In this document: one piece after another, positions 43,789-52,619 of the stretch | Numbering within the stretch: the stretch's first letter is position 1 | Layout: the number at the start of each line of letters is the position of its first letter | The notes under the pieces: generated by a model | The model's input: only the letters and a program-made list of their open reading frames with translations | Databases searched by the model: none | Told to the model about the DNA's origin: nothing | Assembly: GCA_025800345.1 (NCBI GenBank) | Contig: JAOXSB010000067.1 | Location: 1 to 53,872 of the forward strand | Length of the DNA: 53,872 nt | Source: Mangrovicoccus sp. | Lineage (GTDB): Bacteria; Pseudomonadota; Alphaproteobacteria; Rhodobacterales; Rhodobacteraceae | Reading direction: 5' to 3' | Program-made: the position numbers and the translations under genes

Positions 43789-44445
43789 CTAGGCGACAGC
43801 GATGCTTTGGCTCAGCAACGCCGTCCTTTGGGCGATGTTGCGCGCCATTTCAGCACCAATCGCGTCAGCATCACCGGCGGCAAAAACCAGCAGCAAGGCT
43901 TGGTTCTGCGCAGCCAACCCTTTGGTGCCGCCACTATGTTGGACCGCCGCGCGCATGGCAGGGCCCAGTTGCAGCCACAGCGATCTGGCAAGGCGCTCTA
44001 ACACCGGGGCCTGGGCCAATTCATATAGCGCAAAATGAAATCGGTAATCCCATTCCAAGAATTCGCGGTGATCTTGCGCGGCGCTGGCTCGCGCGCCCCC
44101 ATGGGCCAGGCGGGCAAGCTCAGCTCGGGTGTCTTCATCGCCGCGGGGCGCTGCACGTTTGGCCAATTCCGGCTCGACGGTTTCGCGCAGCAATTGAATA
44201 TCCTTTAGACGCTGATCATCCATTTTAGGGACAGAGACGCGCCGGTTTTCATGGGAGACCAACGCCCCTTCCGCATTCAACCTCCGCATGCTTTCACGGA
44301 TCGGCGTGATCCCAACGCCCAAGCGATTTGATACTCCGTGGATCGTTACCGCGTGGCCGGGCAAGTAATCACCAAATAGAATGAGTGATTTGATTTGCTC
44401 GTACACCTCCGCATGAACGGGACGTTTCACCATTTTTATTTCCAT
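43789..44445 (-). CDS. GntR-family regulator (FCD type)
   Basis: The 218-residue protein has an N-terminal winged helix-turn-helix (AEVYEQIKSLILFGDYLPG, then TPIRESMRRL) and a helical FCD ligand domain (FLEWDYRFHFALYELA). FadR/GntR-type repressors of this class respond to organic acids or amine-derived metabolites. It lies upstream of the aminotransferase and oxidase genes on the same strand, so it probably controls them. I use the ATG at 44445; another at 44433 is close by. The open frame reaches 44622 but the added part looks non-coding. Confidence 0.88.
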   Translation of the reverse strand: MEIKMVKRPVHAEVYEQIKSLILFGDYLPGHAVTIHGVSNRLGVGITPIRESMRRLNAEGALVSHENRRVSVPKMDDQRLKDIQLLRETVEPELAKRAAPRGDEDTRAELARLAHGGARASAAQDHREFLEWDYRFHFALYELAQAPVLERLARSLWLQLGPAMRAAVQHSGGTKGLAAQNQALLLVFAAGDADAIGAEMARNIAQRTALLSQSIAVA

Positions 44446-44798
44446 AACAACAACAATAGCCCTGATTAATCGGGAAATTTTGCGCAATATGCAAACACTC
44501 AATCCAGCGGACGAAATATTATCAAAATACTCAAGAAAAACATGCCGTCCCGCGGCATAAGGCAACCCCGGTTCTAGCCTGGGCGCGCAGTTTCGCGTGA
44601 AAGGAGAGCCCTTGCGGCGCAACTTGGCTGCGCCATGGGGGGAAGCTCCATGGGCTAATCTGGGCCGCTACATTCCCCAGAGAGTCACGCGGTCAAAGCA
44701 GAGCAGGCCCCCTAGGACCTGCTCCTAGACGCCACCTTCCCCTGCGCTCCGCGCGTTCGCAGCTGAGCAGGTCCACCGGACCTGCTCCTAGACGCTGC
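44446..44798. other. 353-nt intergenic region between the GntR gene and purU
   Basis: The half nearest the GntR gene is A/T-rich and should hold its promoter. The half nearest purU is GC-rich and holds the paired hairpin repeats listed separately. No gene is seen. Confidence 0.55.
44701..44795. repeat. Two tandem copies of a hairpin repeat downstream of purU
   Basis: Each copy has arms GAGCAGG(C/T)CC and GGACCTGCTC followed by CTAGACGC. The arms are 44701-44710 with 44715-44724 (one mismatch) and 44765-44774 with 44778-44787 (perfect, loop ACC). The shared 18-base tail is at 44715-44732 and 44778-44795. The second copy ends four bases before the purU stop codon, so the repeat may end or protect purU mRNA. 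Confidence 0.7.
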
Positions 44799-45683
44799 TC
44801 ACCCCATGCGTTCCGAAGCATAGCTGCCGGGGCTGGCGGGGAAGACCACGGTTTTGTTCCCATTCAAGAACACCCGGTGGTGGATATGGGCATGGATTGC
44901 CCGGCTCAGCACCAGGCTTTCCACATCCCGGCCCAAGGACACGTAATCGGAAGGCGATTGCGCATGGCTCACCCGCACGATGTCTTGCTCGATGATCGGG
45001 CCTTCATCGAGATCCGCGGTCACATAATGCGAGGTCGCCCCGATCAGCTTCACCCCGCGCTCATAGGCTTGTTTATAAGGGTTCGCGCCTTTGAAGCTGG
45101 GCAAGAAGGAATGGTGGATATTGATGATCCGCCCGGACATTTTCTGGCACATCTCGTCCGACAGCACCTGCATATAGCGCGCCAGCACGATCAGTTCCGC
45201 CCCGGTTTCCTCGACAATGGCCATTTGCTGGGCCTCGGCCTGAGGTTTGTTTTCCTTGGTCACCTTGATGCAGTGGAACGGGATGTCGTGGTTCACCACG
45301 ACCTTTTGATAGTCCATATGATTGGAGATCACGCCCACAATATCGATGGGCAGCGCCCCGATCCGCCAGCGATAGAGCAGATCGTTCAAGCAATGCCCAA
45401 AACGCGACACCATGATGATCACTTTCATCCGCGTCCCCGCATCATGGAAACAGGCCTGCATCTGAAACTTCTCGGCAATGGGTGCGAAATGCGCTTCAAG
45501 CGCATCGCGATCCTGGGCCTGCTCAGACGTCACAGAGATGCGCATAAAGAACTGGCCCGTTTCCGCATCATCGAATTGCTGGGCATCGTTCAAGCTACAA
45601 CCTTGATCGGCCAGAAACTGGGCGGTTTCGGCAACGATCCCACGGGTGGAGGGACAAGCAACAGTCAGGGTAAATTTATGCAC
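44799..45683 (-). CDS. purU: Formyltetrahydrofolate deformylase PurU
   Basis: The 294-residue protein has an N-terminal ACT domain (1-80) and a formyltransferase-like catalytic domain. The catalytic set is NIHHSFLPSFKGANPY (Asn, His) with a later Asp in ATSHYVTADLDEGPII. It hydrolyses 10-formyl-THF to formate and THF, supplying formate for PurT or balancing one-carbon units. The start is a GTG at 45683 preceded by GAGAGAG. Confidence 0.95.
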   Translation of the reverse strand: MHKFTLTVACPSTRGIVAETAQFLADQGCSLNDAQQFDDAETGQFFMRISVTSEQAQDRDALEAHFAPIAEKFQMQACFHDAGTRMKVIIMVSRFGHCLNDLLYRWRIGALPIDIVGVISNHMDYQKVVVNHDIPFHCIKVTKENKPQAEAQQMAIVEETGAELIVLARYMQVLSDEMCQKMSGRIINIHHSFLPSFKGANPYKQAYERGVKLIGATSHYVTADLDEGPIIEQDIVRVSHAQSPSDYVSLGRDVESLVLSRAIHAHIHHRVFLNGNKTVVFPASPGSYASERMG

Positions 45684-45950
45684 GGCGCGAGGTCTCTCTC
45701 TGGCTGGGCCGCAACAAGGGGCTGTCGCAGCGCATGATCTATGCAGGCAACGCTAGGCCAAGCCATTTGCACCGCGGCCAGCAGCACCGACATTCCGCGC
45801 CCTGCCTGCGACCTCTCGCCAGCTCTCGGGCTCGCATCATGTGGCGATAGATCACTCGCAACCAAACGGACTCGAGCATAAATATGACGAATATGCGCCA
45901 TTGCCGCGCTTTTGGTGGTCTGTTTACCATCTAAGGGAGAGGGGCGTTAC

Positions 45951-47276
45951 ATGCGCACAATCGTATTTATCGTTGGAATGCATCGCAGCGGCACCAGTGC
46001 GCTTGCGGGATGCCTGGTCCAATTGGGATATCCGCTCCCCCAAGATCCCATGCTCGGCACTGTCCATAACCCCAAAGGCTATTTCGAATCCAACGCCATT
46101 CGCCATGCCAATGACCGTGCCCTTGCTGCGATCGGGCGAAACTGGTCCGATTGCCGCCCTCCCGATCTGAGCGCTTTGCCAGACAAAGAGGCCATCCTTT
46201 GCGATCTTGAACAAACGCTGCTCGCGGAATTCCCCCAAGCGGATAAAATCGCTCTGAAAGATCCTCGTATCAGTTTGCTTTTGCCGCTCTGGCTCGAAAT
46301 CTGCGAACGCCAGAACTATGCGGCCAAAATCATCCTCATGCGCCGCCATCCCGAAGAGGTCGCAGCCTCGCTCAATCGCCGGGACAACATGCCTTTTGCG
46401 ACCGGATATTACCTATGGTCGCGCTACACGCTTGAAGCCGAGCGCCATTCGCGGGGCACATCGCGCCTGCGGGTGGACAGCAAAGCCCTGATGCAGGCCC
46501 CCGAAGCAACGCTGAGCCAGGTTGTTGAGTTTTTAGGAGATGATAGCGCCCGCGAAAATCTGGCCGCCGGGCAGCTTGATGGGTTTGTGCAGCCTGACCT
46601 TCTGCAAGTGCCCGACTGCCCCGACATCCCCGCCCGGCAAGATGCGGATGGGATATTCAACGCGCTTGATCAGATCGGTCAATTGGATGCGCCGGATTGC
46701 GATCGCAAGATCGCGCAGCTGAACGCCTATCACCAAGCCCTGGCCGGCAGCAGTCATGCTCTGCATGATCTCAGTACCGATCTGCGAAAAGACCTCTCAA
46801 GGCTGCAAGATAGCCTGAAAAGCTTTAAAGACTTCCGCGCCAAACATGCCGAGCTTGGCAAGCAACGGGATGAATTAAAGGCACAATATGCGCAAACCTT
46901 AAAACAATGCGATGAAGCGATCACGAAACACGGCACGCTGAACAACCGGCACGATGCGCTCACGGAAAAATGGGAAACAACTCAGGCAGCCTATGAGCAA
47001 ACCCAAAGCAAGCTCGATCTGGCCCTGCTACAGCTCCAAGCCTGCGAACAGCATATCCAGCACCTGTCGGAAAGCTTAGAAGATTGCCGCAAAAACCCCT
47101 TTGCCACGCTTAGCGAGAATCTGAGCTATCGCGTGCTGATCAGCCTGTCCAAAATGGACAAAATCTTACCCGGATCCACAAGGGAGACCCTGAAAAACAC
47201 TGCCAAACCCAAAAGCCCGCGGCGAGATTCGTTAAAGAATCGTCAACCATTTGGAGCCATCGAAACTCTTAAATAG
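45951..47276 (+). CDS. Sulfotransferase-family protein with C-terminal coiled coil
   Basis: The 441-residue protein has a sulfotransferase domain at 1-220, with 5'-phosphosulfate loop GMHRSGTSALAG (about 9-20) and 3'-phosphate motif LMRRHPEEVAASL near 130. A long coiled coil spans about 260-380 and a basic tail ends the protein. The family transfers sulfate from PAPS, often to sugars. Followed by a giant glycosyltransferase, it likely sulfates a surface polysaccharide. The ATG at 45951 follows GGGAGAGGGG. The next gene is 21 nt downstream. This protein is unrelated in detail to the sulfotransferase at 27898. Confidence 0.87.
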   Translation: MRTIVFIVGMHRSGTSALAGCLVQLGYPLPQDPMLGTVHNPKGYFESNAIRHANDRALAAIGRNWSDCRPPDLSALPDKEAILCDLEQTLLAEFPQADKIALKDPRISLLLPLWLEICERQNYAAKIILMRRHPEEVAASLNRRDNMPFATGYYLWSRYTLEAERHSRGTSRLRVDSKALMQAPEATLSQVVEFLGDDSARENLAAGQLDGFVQPDLLQVPDCPDIPARQDADGIFNALDQIGQLDAPDCDRKIAQLNAYHQALAGSSHALHDLSTDLRKDLSRLQDSLKSFKDFRAKHAELGKQRDELKAQYAQTLKQCDEAITKHGTLNNRHDALTEKWETTQAAYEQTQSKLDLALLQLQACEQHIQHLSESLEDCRKNPFATLSENLSYRVLISLSKMDKILPGSTRETLKNTAKPKSPRRDSLKNRQPFGAIETLK

Positions 47277-47297
47277 GCCCGTGTTGCCAAGCCAGAT

Positions 47298-47927
47298 ATG
47301 GAGATCTATGGAGATCCATCTCGAATTGACACCGCTCTGTATGGCAATGGTCTCAGCACAGGTGCCTTTCACGACCCAAGAGCGGCCAGCCGCTCGTATT
47401 TAGGCATAGATATGACCAACGCATTCTCCGCTGTCATATATGAACAAAACAGATGCTCCTTTGGCGGCTTCTCATTTCCTGTGCAGGGCGCCGCAAAGGC
47501 TCGCGCGCTTGACAGCAGTGACCTGCGGCCTCGGCAAAAGGTCGATGTGGGAAACGCGCCCGCCCTAGCCTCTTGGCAGGCCTCCAACCCGCCTGCGACC
47601 ATTATTCTCGACTTTCCCCCACTAGAACCTGGTGGTCTGAACATCGCCCACCTATCTTCTTGCGATAACCGCACTGATCGCCCCAAAGACGCGGAAGAAG
47701 ACGCTTCTGAGCCCTTTTTTCGCTTCCTTCCGGGCCATGGGACCGAAGAAGGCGCAGGAAAGGATAACCCCGCAAACGCATTTCTGTTAGACACGGAGAA
47801 AGCCTGGAATGATGCGGTTGCGTTGAACATGCTGGACAGTATTTCAGAGATAAGTTTTTACAACAGCCCGGTTCTGCTGCGCAGATGTTCCACCCAAGCA
47901 TGCAAGATTAAGAGCCGGAAACAGTGA
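47298..47927 (+). CDS. Unknown protein between sulfotransferase and glycosyltransferase genes
   Basis: A 209-residue frame with no signal peptide, membrane segment or motif I recognise. The strongest support is context: its stop overlaps the GTG of the next gene by four bases (GTGA), a common sign of coupled translation, and it fills the gap in an otherwise tight operon. The ATG at 47298 has no good ribosome binding site. A competing minus-strand frame (47369-47830) is shorter and contradicts the operon. The gene may be diverged or decayed. Confidence 0.5.
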   Translation: MEIYGDPSRIDTALYGNGLSTGAFHDPRAASRSYLGIDMTNAFSAVIYEQNRCSFGGFSFPVQGAAKARALDSSDLRPRQKVDVGNAPALASWQASNPPATIILDFPPLEPGGLNIAHLSSCDNRTDRPKDAEEDASEPFFRFLPGHGTEEGAGKDNPANAFLLDTEKAWNDAVALNMLDSISEISFYNSPVLLRRCSTQACKIKSRKQ

Positions 47928-50900
47928 CCAAGACAGCCCCCAAGGATAGCCCTTTGACCAATCTCCACGAAATAACGGCATCCAGAAGCACCGCTGTTGA
48001 CTCAGATCCACAAGACAGCCGTATCGCGACCTTGGAAATGCTTGTTTCCGCAAAAACCACGGAAAACGCCATCCTGAAAAGGGAAAAGCGCGCAACCGAG
48101 GCCCAGCTGGAATCCTTACGCTGTAAAGCCGGTTTGGTCGAAAAGGCCCTGGTGGAGGCCCGGCGCAAGCCGATCAAACAGATGGGCAAACTGCTCCAAT
48201 ACAAGCTGTTGCGCCTGTTATCGATGTCGAGACCGCTGGTATCCGAAAAAGCGGCCACCCGTTTTGCAAATAGCGCCGCCAAACGGCATCCTTCTAAGAT
48301 GCCTGGGCCGAAACAGGTTCGCAAATTGCAGCCGCTTCCTACAGCTGCGGCAGAGATCGACCAGCCAATCGCGGTCGATGATGCCGCAACAAAGCCCCAT
48401 GACACTGCTTATTTCGTGGAAAGCAATGCGCTTGCCGCACGGCTGCTGCCGGTGGCCGGATCTGGGTTTTGGGACGAAGACTGGTATTTCAACCGTCATC
48501 AAGAAGAAATCGCAGCCGCGGCCAAGCGCGATGAGCGCATTACCAGCGCCCTGCATCACTATCTATTGGAAGGCTGGAAAAAGGGCTATGAGCCTGCGCC
48601 GAACTTCACCCTAAAGCGCTCGCCGCTTCACGGCGAAGATCCGATCACTCATTTCCTGACCAAGCTGCTGCGCAACGGGTATCAGTTCGAAGATAATGTC
48701 TGGTTCCCATCTTCCGATGAACTAGAGCAGTACACGCAGAACAAAGCCTCTCGCCAGGCGAACCGGGTGATCTATACCTGTATCGCCGGTGGCTATGACG
48801 AGTTGATGCAGCCCAAATATATTGATGCAGCGTCCGATTACATTTGCTTCACAGACCAGGCCGATCTTTTGACCCAGGGCGAGATTGGGGTCTGGACCAT
48901 GCGCGCGTTGCGCAAAGTGCAGGGCAATGAATCCCTGTCCAATCGCTGGCACAAGCTGCACCCTCACCTGCTGTTCCCTGAGTATCAGGAAAGCATCTAT
49001 ATTGATGGCAATGTGAATGTGTTGTCATCTTATCTATTTGATAAAATTTCCGAACATACCACCGATCTGTTGTTGCCACGGCATTTCATGCGCAACTGCG
49101 TAATGGAAGAAAAAGACACGATCATCAGCACCAACCGGATCAACAAATCCGCCGCTGAAAAGCTCGACAGCTTGATGCAAAAGGCGAAATCCGAGGGCTT
49201 TCCCGAGGGTTGGGGGCTGAGTGAAAACAATGTGATCTTCCGCAACCACCATGACCCCAAGATCATCGCATTGATGGAAGAATGGTGGGAGATGGTGGAA
49301 ACGGTCGCCCCGCGGGATCAGGCCCATCTGTGTTATCTTCTGTGGAAACACGGGTTTTCGTTCGAGGACATCACCTTCCCCAACTGCCGGACCCTTTACC
49401 AGGATTTCGCTGTGGTGCGTCACAACACCAGCCAAGAAATCACCCTGCGCAACGTGATCCAGCAAAAGCTCACACCGGCCTTTGGAGAGGACGCCGTTGC
49501 GGTTGTCATGTCCTGCAACGAAGCCTTTGTCAGCTATCTGGACGTGCTGCTGAGCTCGATTGCGAGCAACAGCAACCCCGAACGCTGTTATGACATCATC
49601 ATCCTTCACCGGGATGTGAGCGCCCAATCGCAACAGCGCCTTATCAACATCCATGGGGCGGCCAAGAATTTCTCGGTCCGCTTCTATGATATGAGCACTG
49701 CCTTAGCGGCGCTGCAGGATATGGAACTCCACCTAGAGGGCTATGTCCCGGTGGAGACCTATAACAAAATCTTCCTCAAAGAGATTTTGGAAGGCTATGG
49801 CAAGATCGCCTATATCGACACGGATATTATCGTGAACCGCGACATTGCCGATCTGTTCGATATCGATCTTTGCGGCCGGGCGATTGGCTCTTCGCCCAAT
49901 ATCGCCAATATCCACGCGGCCAATGCGGGCAAATGGGTTAAGGAACGGGATTTTAAGGATTATCTCCAACGAGATCTCGGCATCTTGAATATCAGCCAGT
50001 ATTTCCAAGCGGGGATCTTGCTGCTTGATCTCAAACACCGCAACACACGAAAACTGTTTCGCGATTGCGTAGAGAAGATCAACGAGGTCTTAGAGCCTGC
50101 CTTTTTCGATCAATGCATCTTCAACAGCGTCTTCTATGGGGATGTGCATTACTTCTCTACGGAATGGAATTTGGTCTGGTATCTTCAGAACTACTCCTAC
50201 CTGCGCAACACCGTGCCCGAAGAGATGTTCTTTGATTATGCGCGATCTCGGAACCAGCCATCGATCGTGCATTTCGCGAGTGGGGACAAACCCACCAACA
50301 AGACCGATTGGCGTCTGGGAGAGTATTTCTGGAAATATGCGCTGCAAAGCCAAAGCAAAGATGTGCTTTTGGACTCGCTCGCACCCGAGCATCGCAACGC
50401 TCCGCAGGTCACTTCGGTGCTGGCCGGTCAGACGGTTATCCCTGAAATGATCCGGGTGCTGGTCCATATTCATCTTTACTACGAAGACCAGCTTCCCTTC
50501 ATGCTCGAGACCATCGACAATCTTGGGGACTTCCCGAGAGATGTCTATTTCACGATCCAGCAAGGCTCGCAAATCGACCAAGCCGCAATCGCTGAACGCG
50601 TGCCTGGTTGTCACTTCATTGAGCTTCCCAATTTGGGCTATGATCTCTTCCCCTATCTCGAAGTGCTGCGCCACGTGCCTTTGTCGAAATATGACTACAT
50701 CCTGAAGATGCACACCAAAGCCCCCCGCAGCGAAGAGCAAGGGTCTGTCTATGGCATTGACGTGCCCGGTTATGCATGGCGCGATGCATTGATCGGCTCA
50801 TTGGCCGGCTCCCGCGAGATTTTCGCGGCCAATATCGAGCGGTTGGAAAGCGATCGAAGCCTTGGCGCCCTTGGCTGTAAGGACTTCATCTTTTCCACCG

Positions 50901-51163
50901 AAGAAAATCGTGAAGAAACCACCTATAACCTGCCCGGCTGGCGGTCTTACCTTAATGTCGATCACGGCAACACCTATGTAGGCGGCACCATGTTCCTGGC
51001 CCGGTCCTTCCCCTTTGAGCATTTCAGGAAGCTTTACAACCAACCAGAGCTTTTCCGGGGCGAGGCCATGAGCACCAAATCCCACAAGGATTTCGCCCAT
51101 GTATTGGAGCGGTTCTGCGGGATCGTGGTGGAAAACGAAGGCTTGCGCATCGAAGGGGCATAA
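47924..51163 (+). CDS. Three-domain glycosyltransferase: DUF616-like, GT8 and RgpF-like
   Basis: The protein has 1,079 residues. A coiled-coil N-terminus (20-70) is followed at about 180-230 by the element FWDEDWYFNRHQEE ... HHYLLEGWKKGYEP, common in polysaccharide glycosyltransferases. A DUF616-type glycosyltransferase domain spans about 280-500 (YTCIAGGYDEL, IYIDGNV). A GT8 domain follows at about 525-815, with the metal-binding Asp632-Thr-Asp634 in AYIDTDIIV. The C-terminus (845-1075) resembles rhamnan synthesis protein F (HIHLYYEDQLP, NLGYDLFPYLEVL, YILKMHTKAPR). It probably builds several linkages of a surface glycan that the upstream sulfotransferase modifies. The start GTG overlaps the preceding stop. 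Confidence 0.87.
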   Translation: MTKTAPKDSPLTNLHEITASRSTAVDSDPQDSRIATLEMLVSAKTTENAILKREKRATEAQLESLRCKAGLVEKALVEARRKPIKQMGKLLQYKLLRLLSMSRPLVSEKAATRFANSAAKRHPSKMPGPKQVRKLQPLPTAAAEIDQPIAVDDAATKPHDTAYFVESNALAARLLPVAGSGFWDEDWYFNRHQEEIAAAAKRDERITSALHHYLLEGWKKGYEPAPNFTLKRSPLHGEDPITHFLTKLLRNGYQFEDNVWFPSSDELEQYTQNKASRQANRVIYTCIAGGYDELMQPKYIDAASDYICFTDQADLLTQGEIGVWTMRALRKVQGNESLSNRWHKLHPHLLFPEYQESIYIDGNVNVLSSYLFDKISEHTTDLLLPRHFMRNCVMEEKDTIISTNRINKSAAEKLDSLMQKAKSEGFPEGWGLSENNVIFRNHHDPKIIALMEEWWEMVETVAPRDQAHLCYLLWKHGFSFEDITFPNCRTLYQDFAVVRHNTSQEITLRNVIQQKLTPAFGEDAVAVVMSCNEAFVSYLDVLLSSIASNSNPERCYDIIILHRDVSAQSQQRLINIHGAAKNFSVRFYDMSTALAALQDMELHLEGYVPVETYNKIFLKEILEGYGKIAYIDTDIIVNRDIADLFDIDLCGRAIGSSPNIANIHAANAGKWVKERDFKDYLQRDLGILNISQYFQAGILLLDLKHRNTRKLFRDCVEKINEVLEPAFFDQCIFNSVFYGDVHYFSTEWNLVWYLQNYSYLRNTVPEEMFFDYARSRNQPSIVHFASGDKPTNKTDWRLGEYFWKYALQSQSKDVLLDSLAPEHRNAPQVTSVLAGQTVIPEMIRVLVHIHLYYEDQLPFMLETIDNLGDFPRDVYFTIQQGSQIDQAAIAERVPGCHFIELPNLGYDLFPYLEVLRHVPLSKYDYILKMHTKAPRSEEQGSVYGIDVPGYAWRDALIGSLAGSREIFAANIERLESDRSLGALGCKDFIFSTEENREETTYNLPGWRSYLNVDHGNTYVGGTMFLARSFPFEHFRKLYNQPELFRGEAMSTKSHKDFAHVLERFCGIVVENEGLRIEGA

Positions 51164-51542
51164 CGCCTGTTTTGGTGTTCGCGGATTGCCGCTCAGCTTT
51201 GTGGGAGGCAGCCAGCCCCCCACAAAGAACAACCCGCGATCCCCGGATGATCGGCTCGCACCCCCCAGCTTCAAAGACCGGTTTATGGTGGCGCAGTGCC
51301 CCAAACCGCGAAGGCTCGGCGCCGAAACTTGAGACGACTCGCCTGCTCCCGTGGGCCGCAGCAACAGCCATATATGGCGCAACAGCGTCGATATTATGCG
51401 CTGATTGTTGCTGCGCTCGCGCTGCGACCCAAGGTAAGCGCTGCAGCGATCTTGACCCTTTTGGGGGGAGCGAGAAGAAGCAGGTTCGAATTCTGCACCA
51501 TTTGGGCGGAACCAAGATCGGCAGCTTGCAAAGAGTATAAGA
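51164..51542. other. 379-nt intergenic region after the glycosyltransferase gene
   Basis: The left part holds a nested inverted repeat, listed separately. The rest shows no gene on either strand that I trust, nor a clear promoter for the AraC gene that follows. Confidence 0.5.
51179..51239. repeat. Nested inverted repeat after the glycosyltransferase operon
   Basis: Inner arms CTTTGTGGG (51197-51205) and CCCACAAAG (51219-51227) pair fully around a 13-nt loop. Outer arms TCGCGG (51179-51184) and CCGCGA (51234-51239) extend the structure. It lies 16 nt after the operon stop; there is no T-run, so a Rho-independent terminator is uncertain. Confidence 0.6.
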
Positions 51543-52556
51543 TTGAACGGACAAATCTATTCCGCAACCAAGCTTCTTGCGGCACAGGCGGCGTTAGAAC
51601 ACCGCCAGATCGATGTTGCGCATATGTTCAAAGACACCGGCCTGAGCGCAGAGCATCTCTCGCGCGATGGGGTGCGGGTGTCGCTCTATCAGATCTTGCG
51701 GGCTTTCAAGAATATCTCGGACCAGCGCTGGCACCCAGAGCTGCCCTATGAGATCGGGCGCGAGCTGCATGTCTCGGCCTATGGGCTATATGGCTATGCG
51801 GTCTTGTGCAGCGAGCATACGGCGGATGCGGCGGATTTTGCGCAGCGCTTTCACCAGCTCGCCGCCCCGACAGCGGATATACAGGCCCAATATGAACCCG
51901 GTCATGAAGGTTGGGATATCGCGCCCATTGCCAATCCGCTGGAGGATGACGCCTTTCGGGTGTTTCTGATCAATCTTCAGATCGGTATCTTCACCTCGGT
52001 GCATCGCGATATCATGGGGCCGGAATTTACTCCGCATCTGATCGAGCTAAACTATGGCCCTGATGCACCCTATCACTTGCCGAAATATGCCGGGGCTGAG
52101 CTGCGCTTGAACAGCGGGCGCACCCGCTATCATGTGCATCGTGACTGGATCGGTCGCAAGCTTGCGCTTGGCAATCCCATTGTCTTTCGGGAAATGGCGC
52201 GAATTTGCGAAAGTGAATTACACAGCTTTCGTGGGTTTCGCAGCGCCGCCGGAGAGGTTCGGAATATCCTGCAACAAATGGCGGATCTTTCCGTGAGCAT
52301 GGCTCAGGTCGCCGATGTGATGGGGGTGACCAGCCGAACCCTGCGCCGCAGGCTGAAACGGGAAAGCACCACCTTTAGCGATATCGTCAATGACCTGCGC
52401 GCCGATCAAGCGCGGCGCTATCTGCGCGAGGCGCAAATGCGGGTGGAAGATATCGCTTATGTGCTGGGGTTTTCGGAATCGGCCAGTTTCGTGCGCGCCT
52501 TTAAGCGTTGGACCGGCATGACCCCAAATGAGTATCGCCTCGCCCCTGGCTGTTAG
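51543..52556 (+). CDS. AraC-family transcriptional regulator
   Basis: The 337-residue protein has an N-terminal effector domain of the type found in OruR/ArgR-like AraC regulators (LYQILRAFKNISDQRWHPELP, and GRELHVSAYGLYGYA). The double helix-turn-helix is at about 235-337 (SMAQVADVMGVTSRTLRRRL, then VEDIAYVLGFSESASFVRAF). The start is a TTG at 51543 with a weak AAGAG upstream. It converges on the FadL-like gene, so control of that gene is possible but unproven. Confidence 0.92.
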   Translation: MNGQIYSATKLLAAQAALEHRQIDVAHMFKDTGLSAEHLSRDGVRVSLYQILRAFKNISDQRWHPELPYEIGRELHVSAYGLYGYAVLCSEHTADAADFAQRFHQLAAPTADIQAQYEPGHEGWDIAPIANPLEDDAFRVFLINLQIGIFTSVHRDIMGPEFTPHLIELNYGPDAPYHLPKYAGAELRLNSGRTRYHVHRDWIGRKLALGNPIVFREMARICESELHSFRGFRSAAGEVRNILQQMADLSVSMAQVADVMGVTSRTLRRRLKRESTTFSDIVNDLRADQARRYLREAQMRVEDIAYVLGFSESASFVRAFKRWTGMTPNEYRLAPGC

Positions 52557-52557
52557 A

Positions 52558-52585
52558 CATTGCGCGAAGAGCTCCCCGCGCAATG
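52558..52585. terminator. Hairpin between the convergent araC-like and fadL-like genes
   Basis: Perfect 9-bp arms CATTGCGCG (52558-52566) and CGCGCAATG (52577-52585) with a 10-nt loop lie in the 63-nt gap between two stops. It could stop transcription from both sides. The tails are only weakly T-rich. Confidence 0.6.
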
Positions 52586-52619
52586 CAAGTCTTGTTGCTT
52601 GGCAAGCCGATGGATCGGC

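Noticed and set aside
47369-47830. Minus-strand frame of 153 codons inside the sulfated-glycan operon
   Set aside because: The plus-strand frame is supported by the GTGA overlap with the next gene; the minus frame has Ser/Arg-rich random-like sequence.
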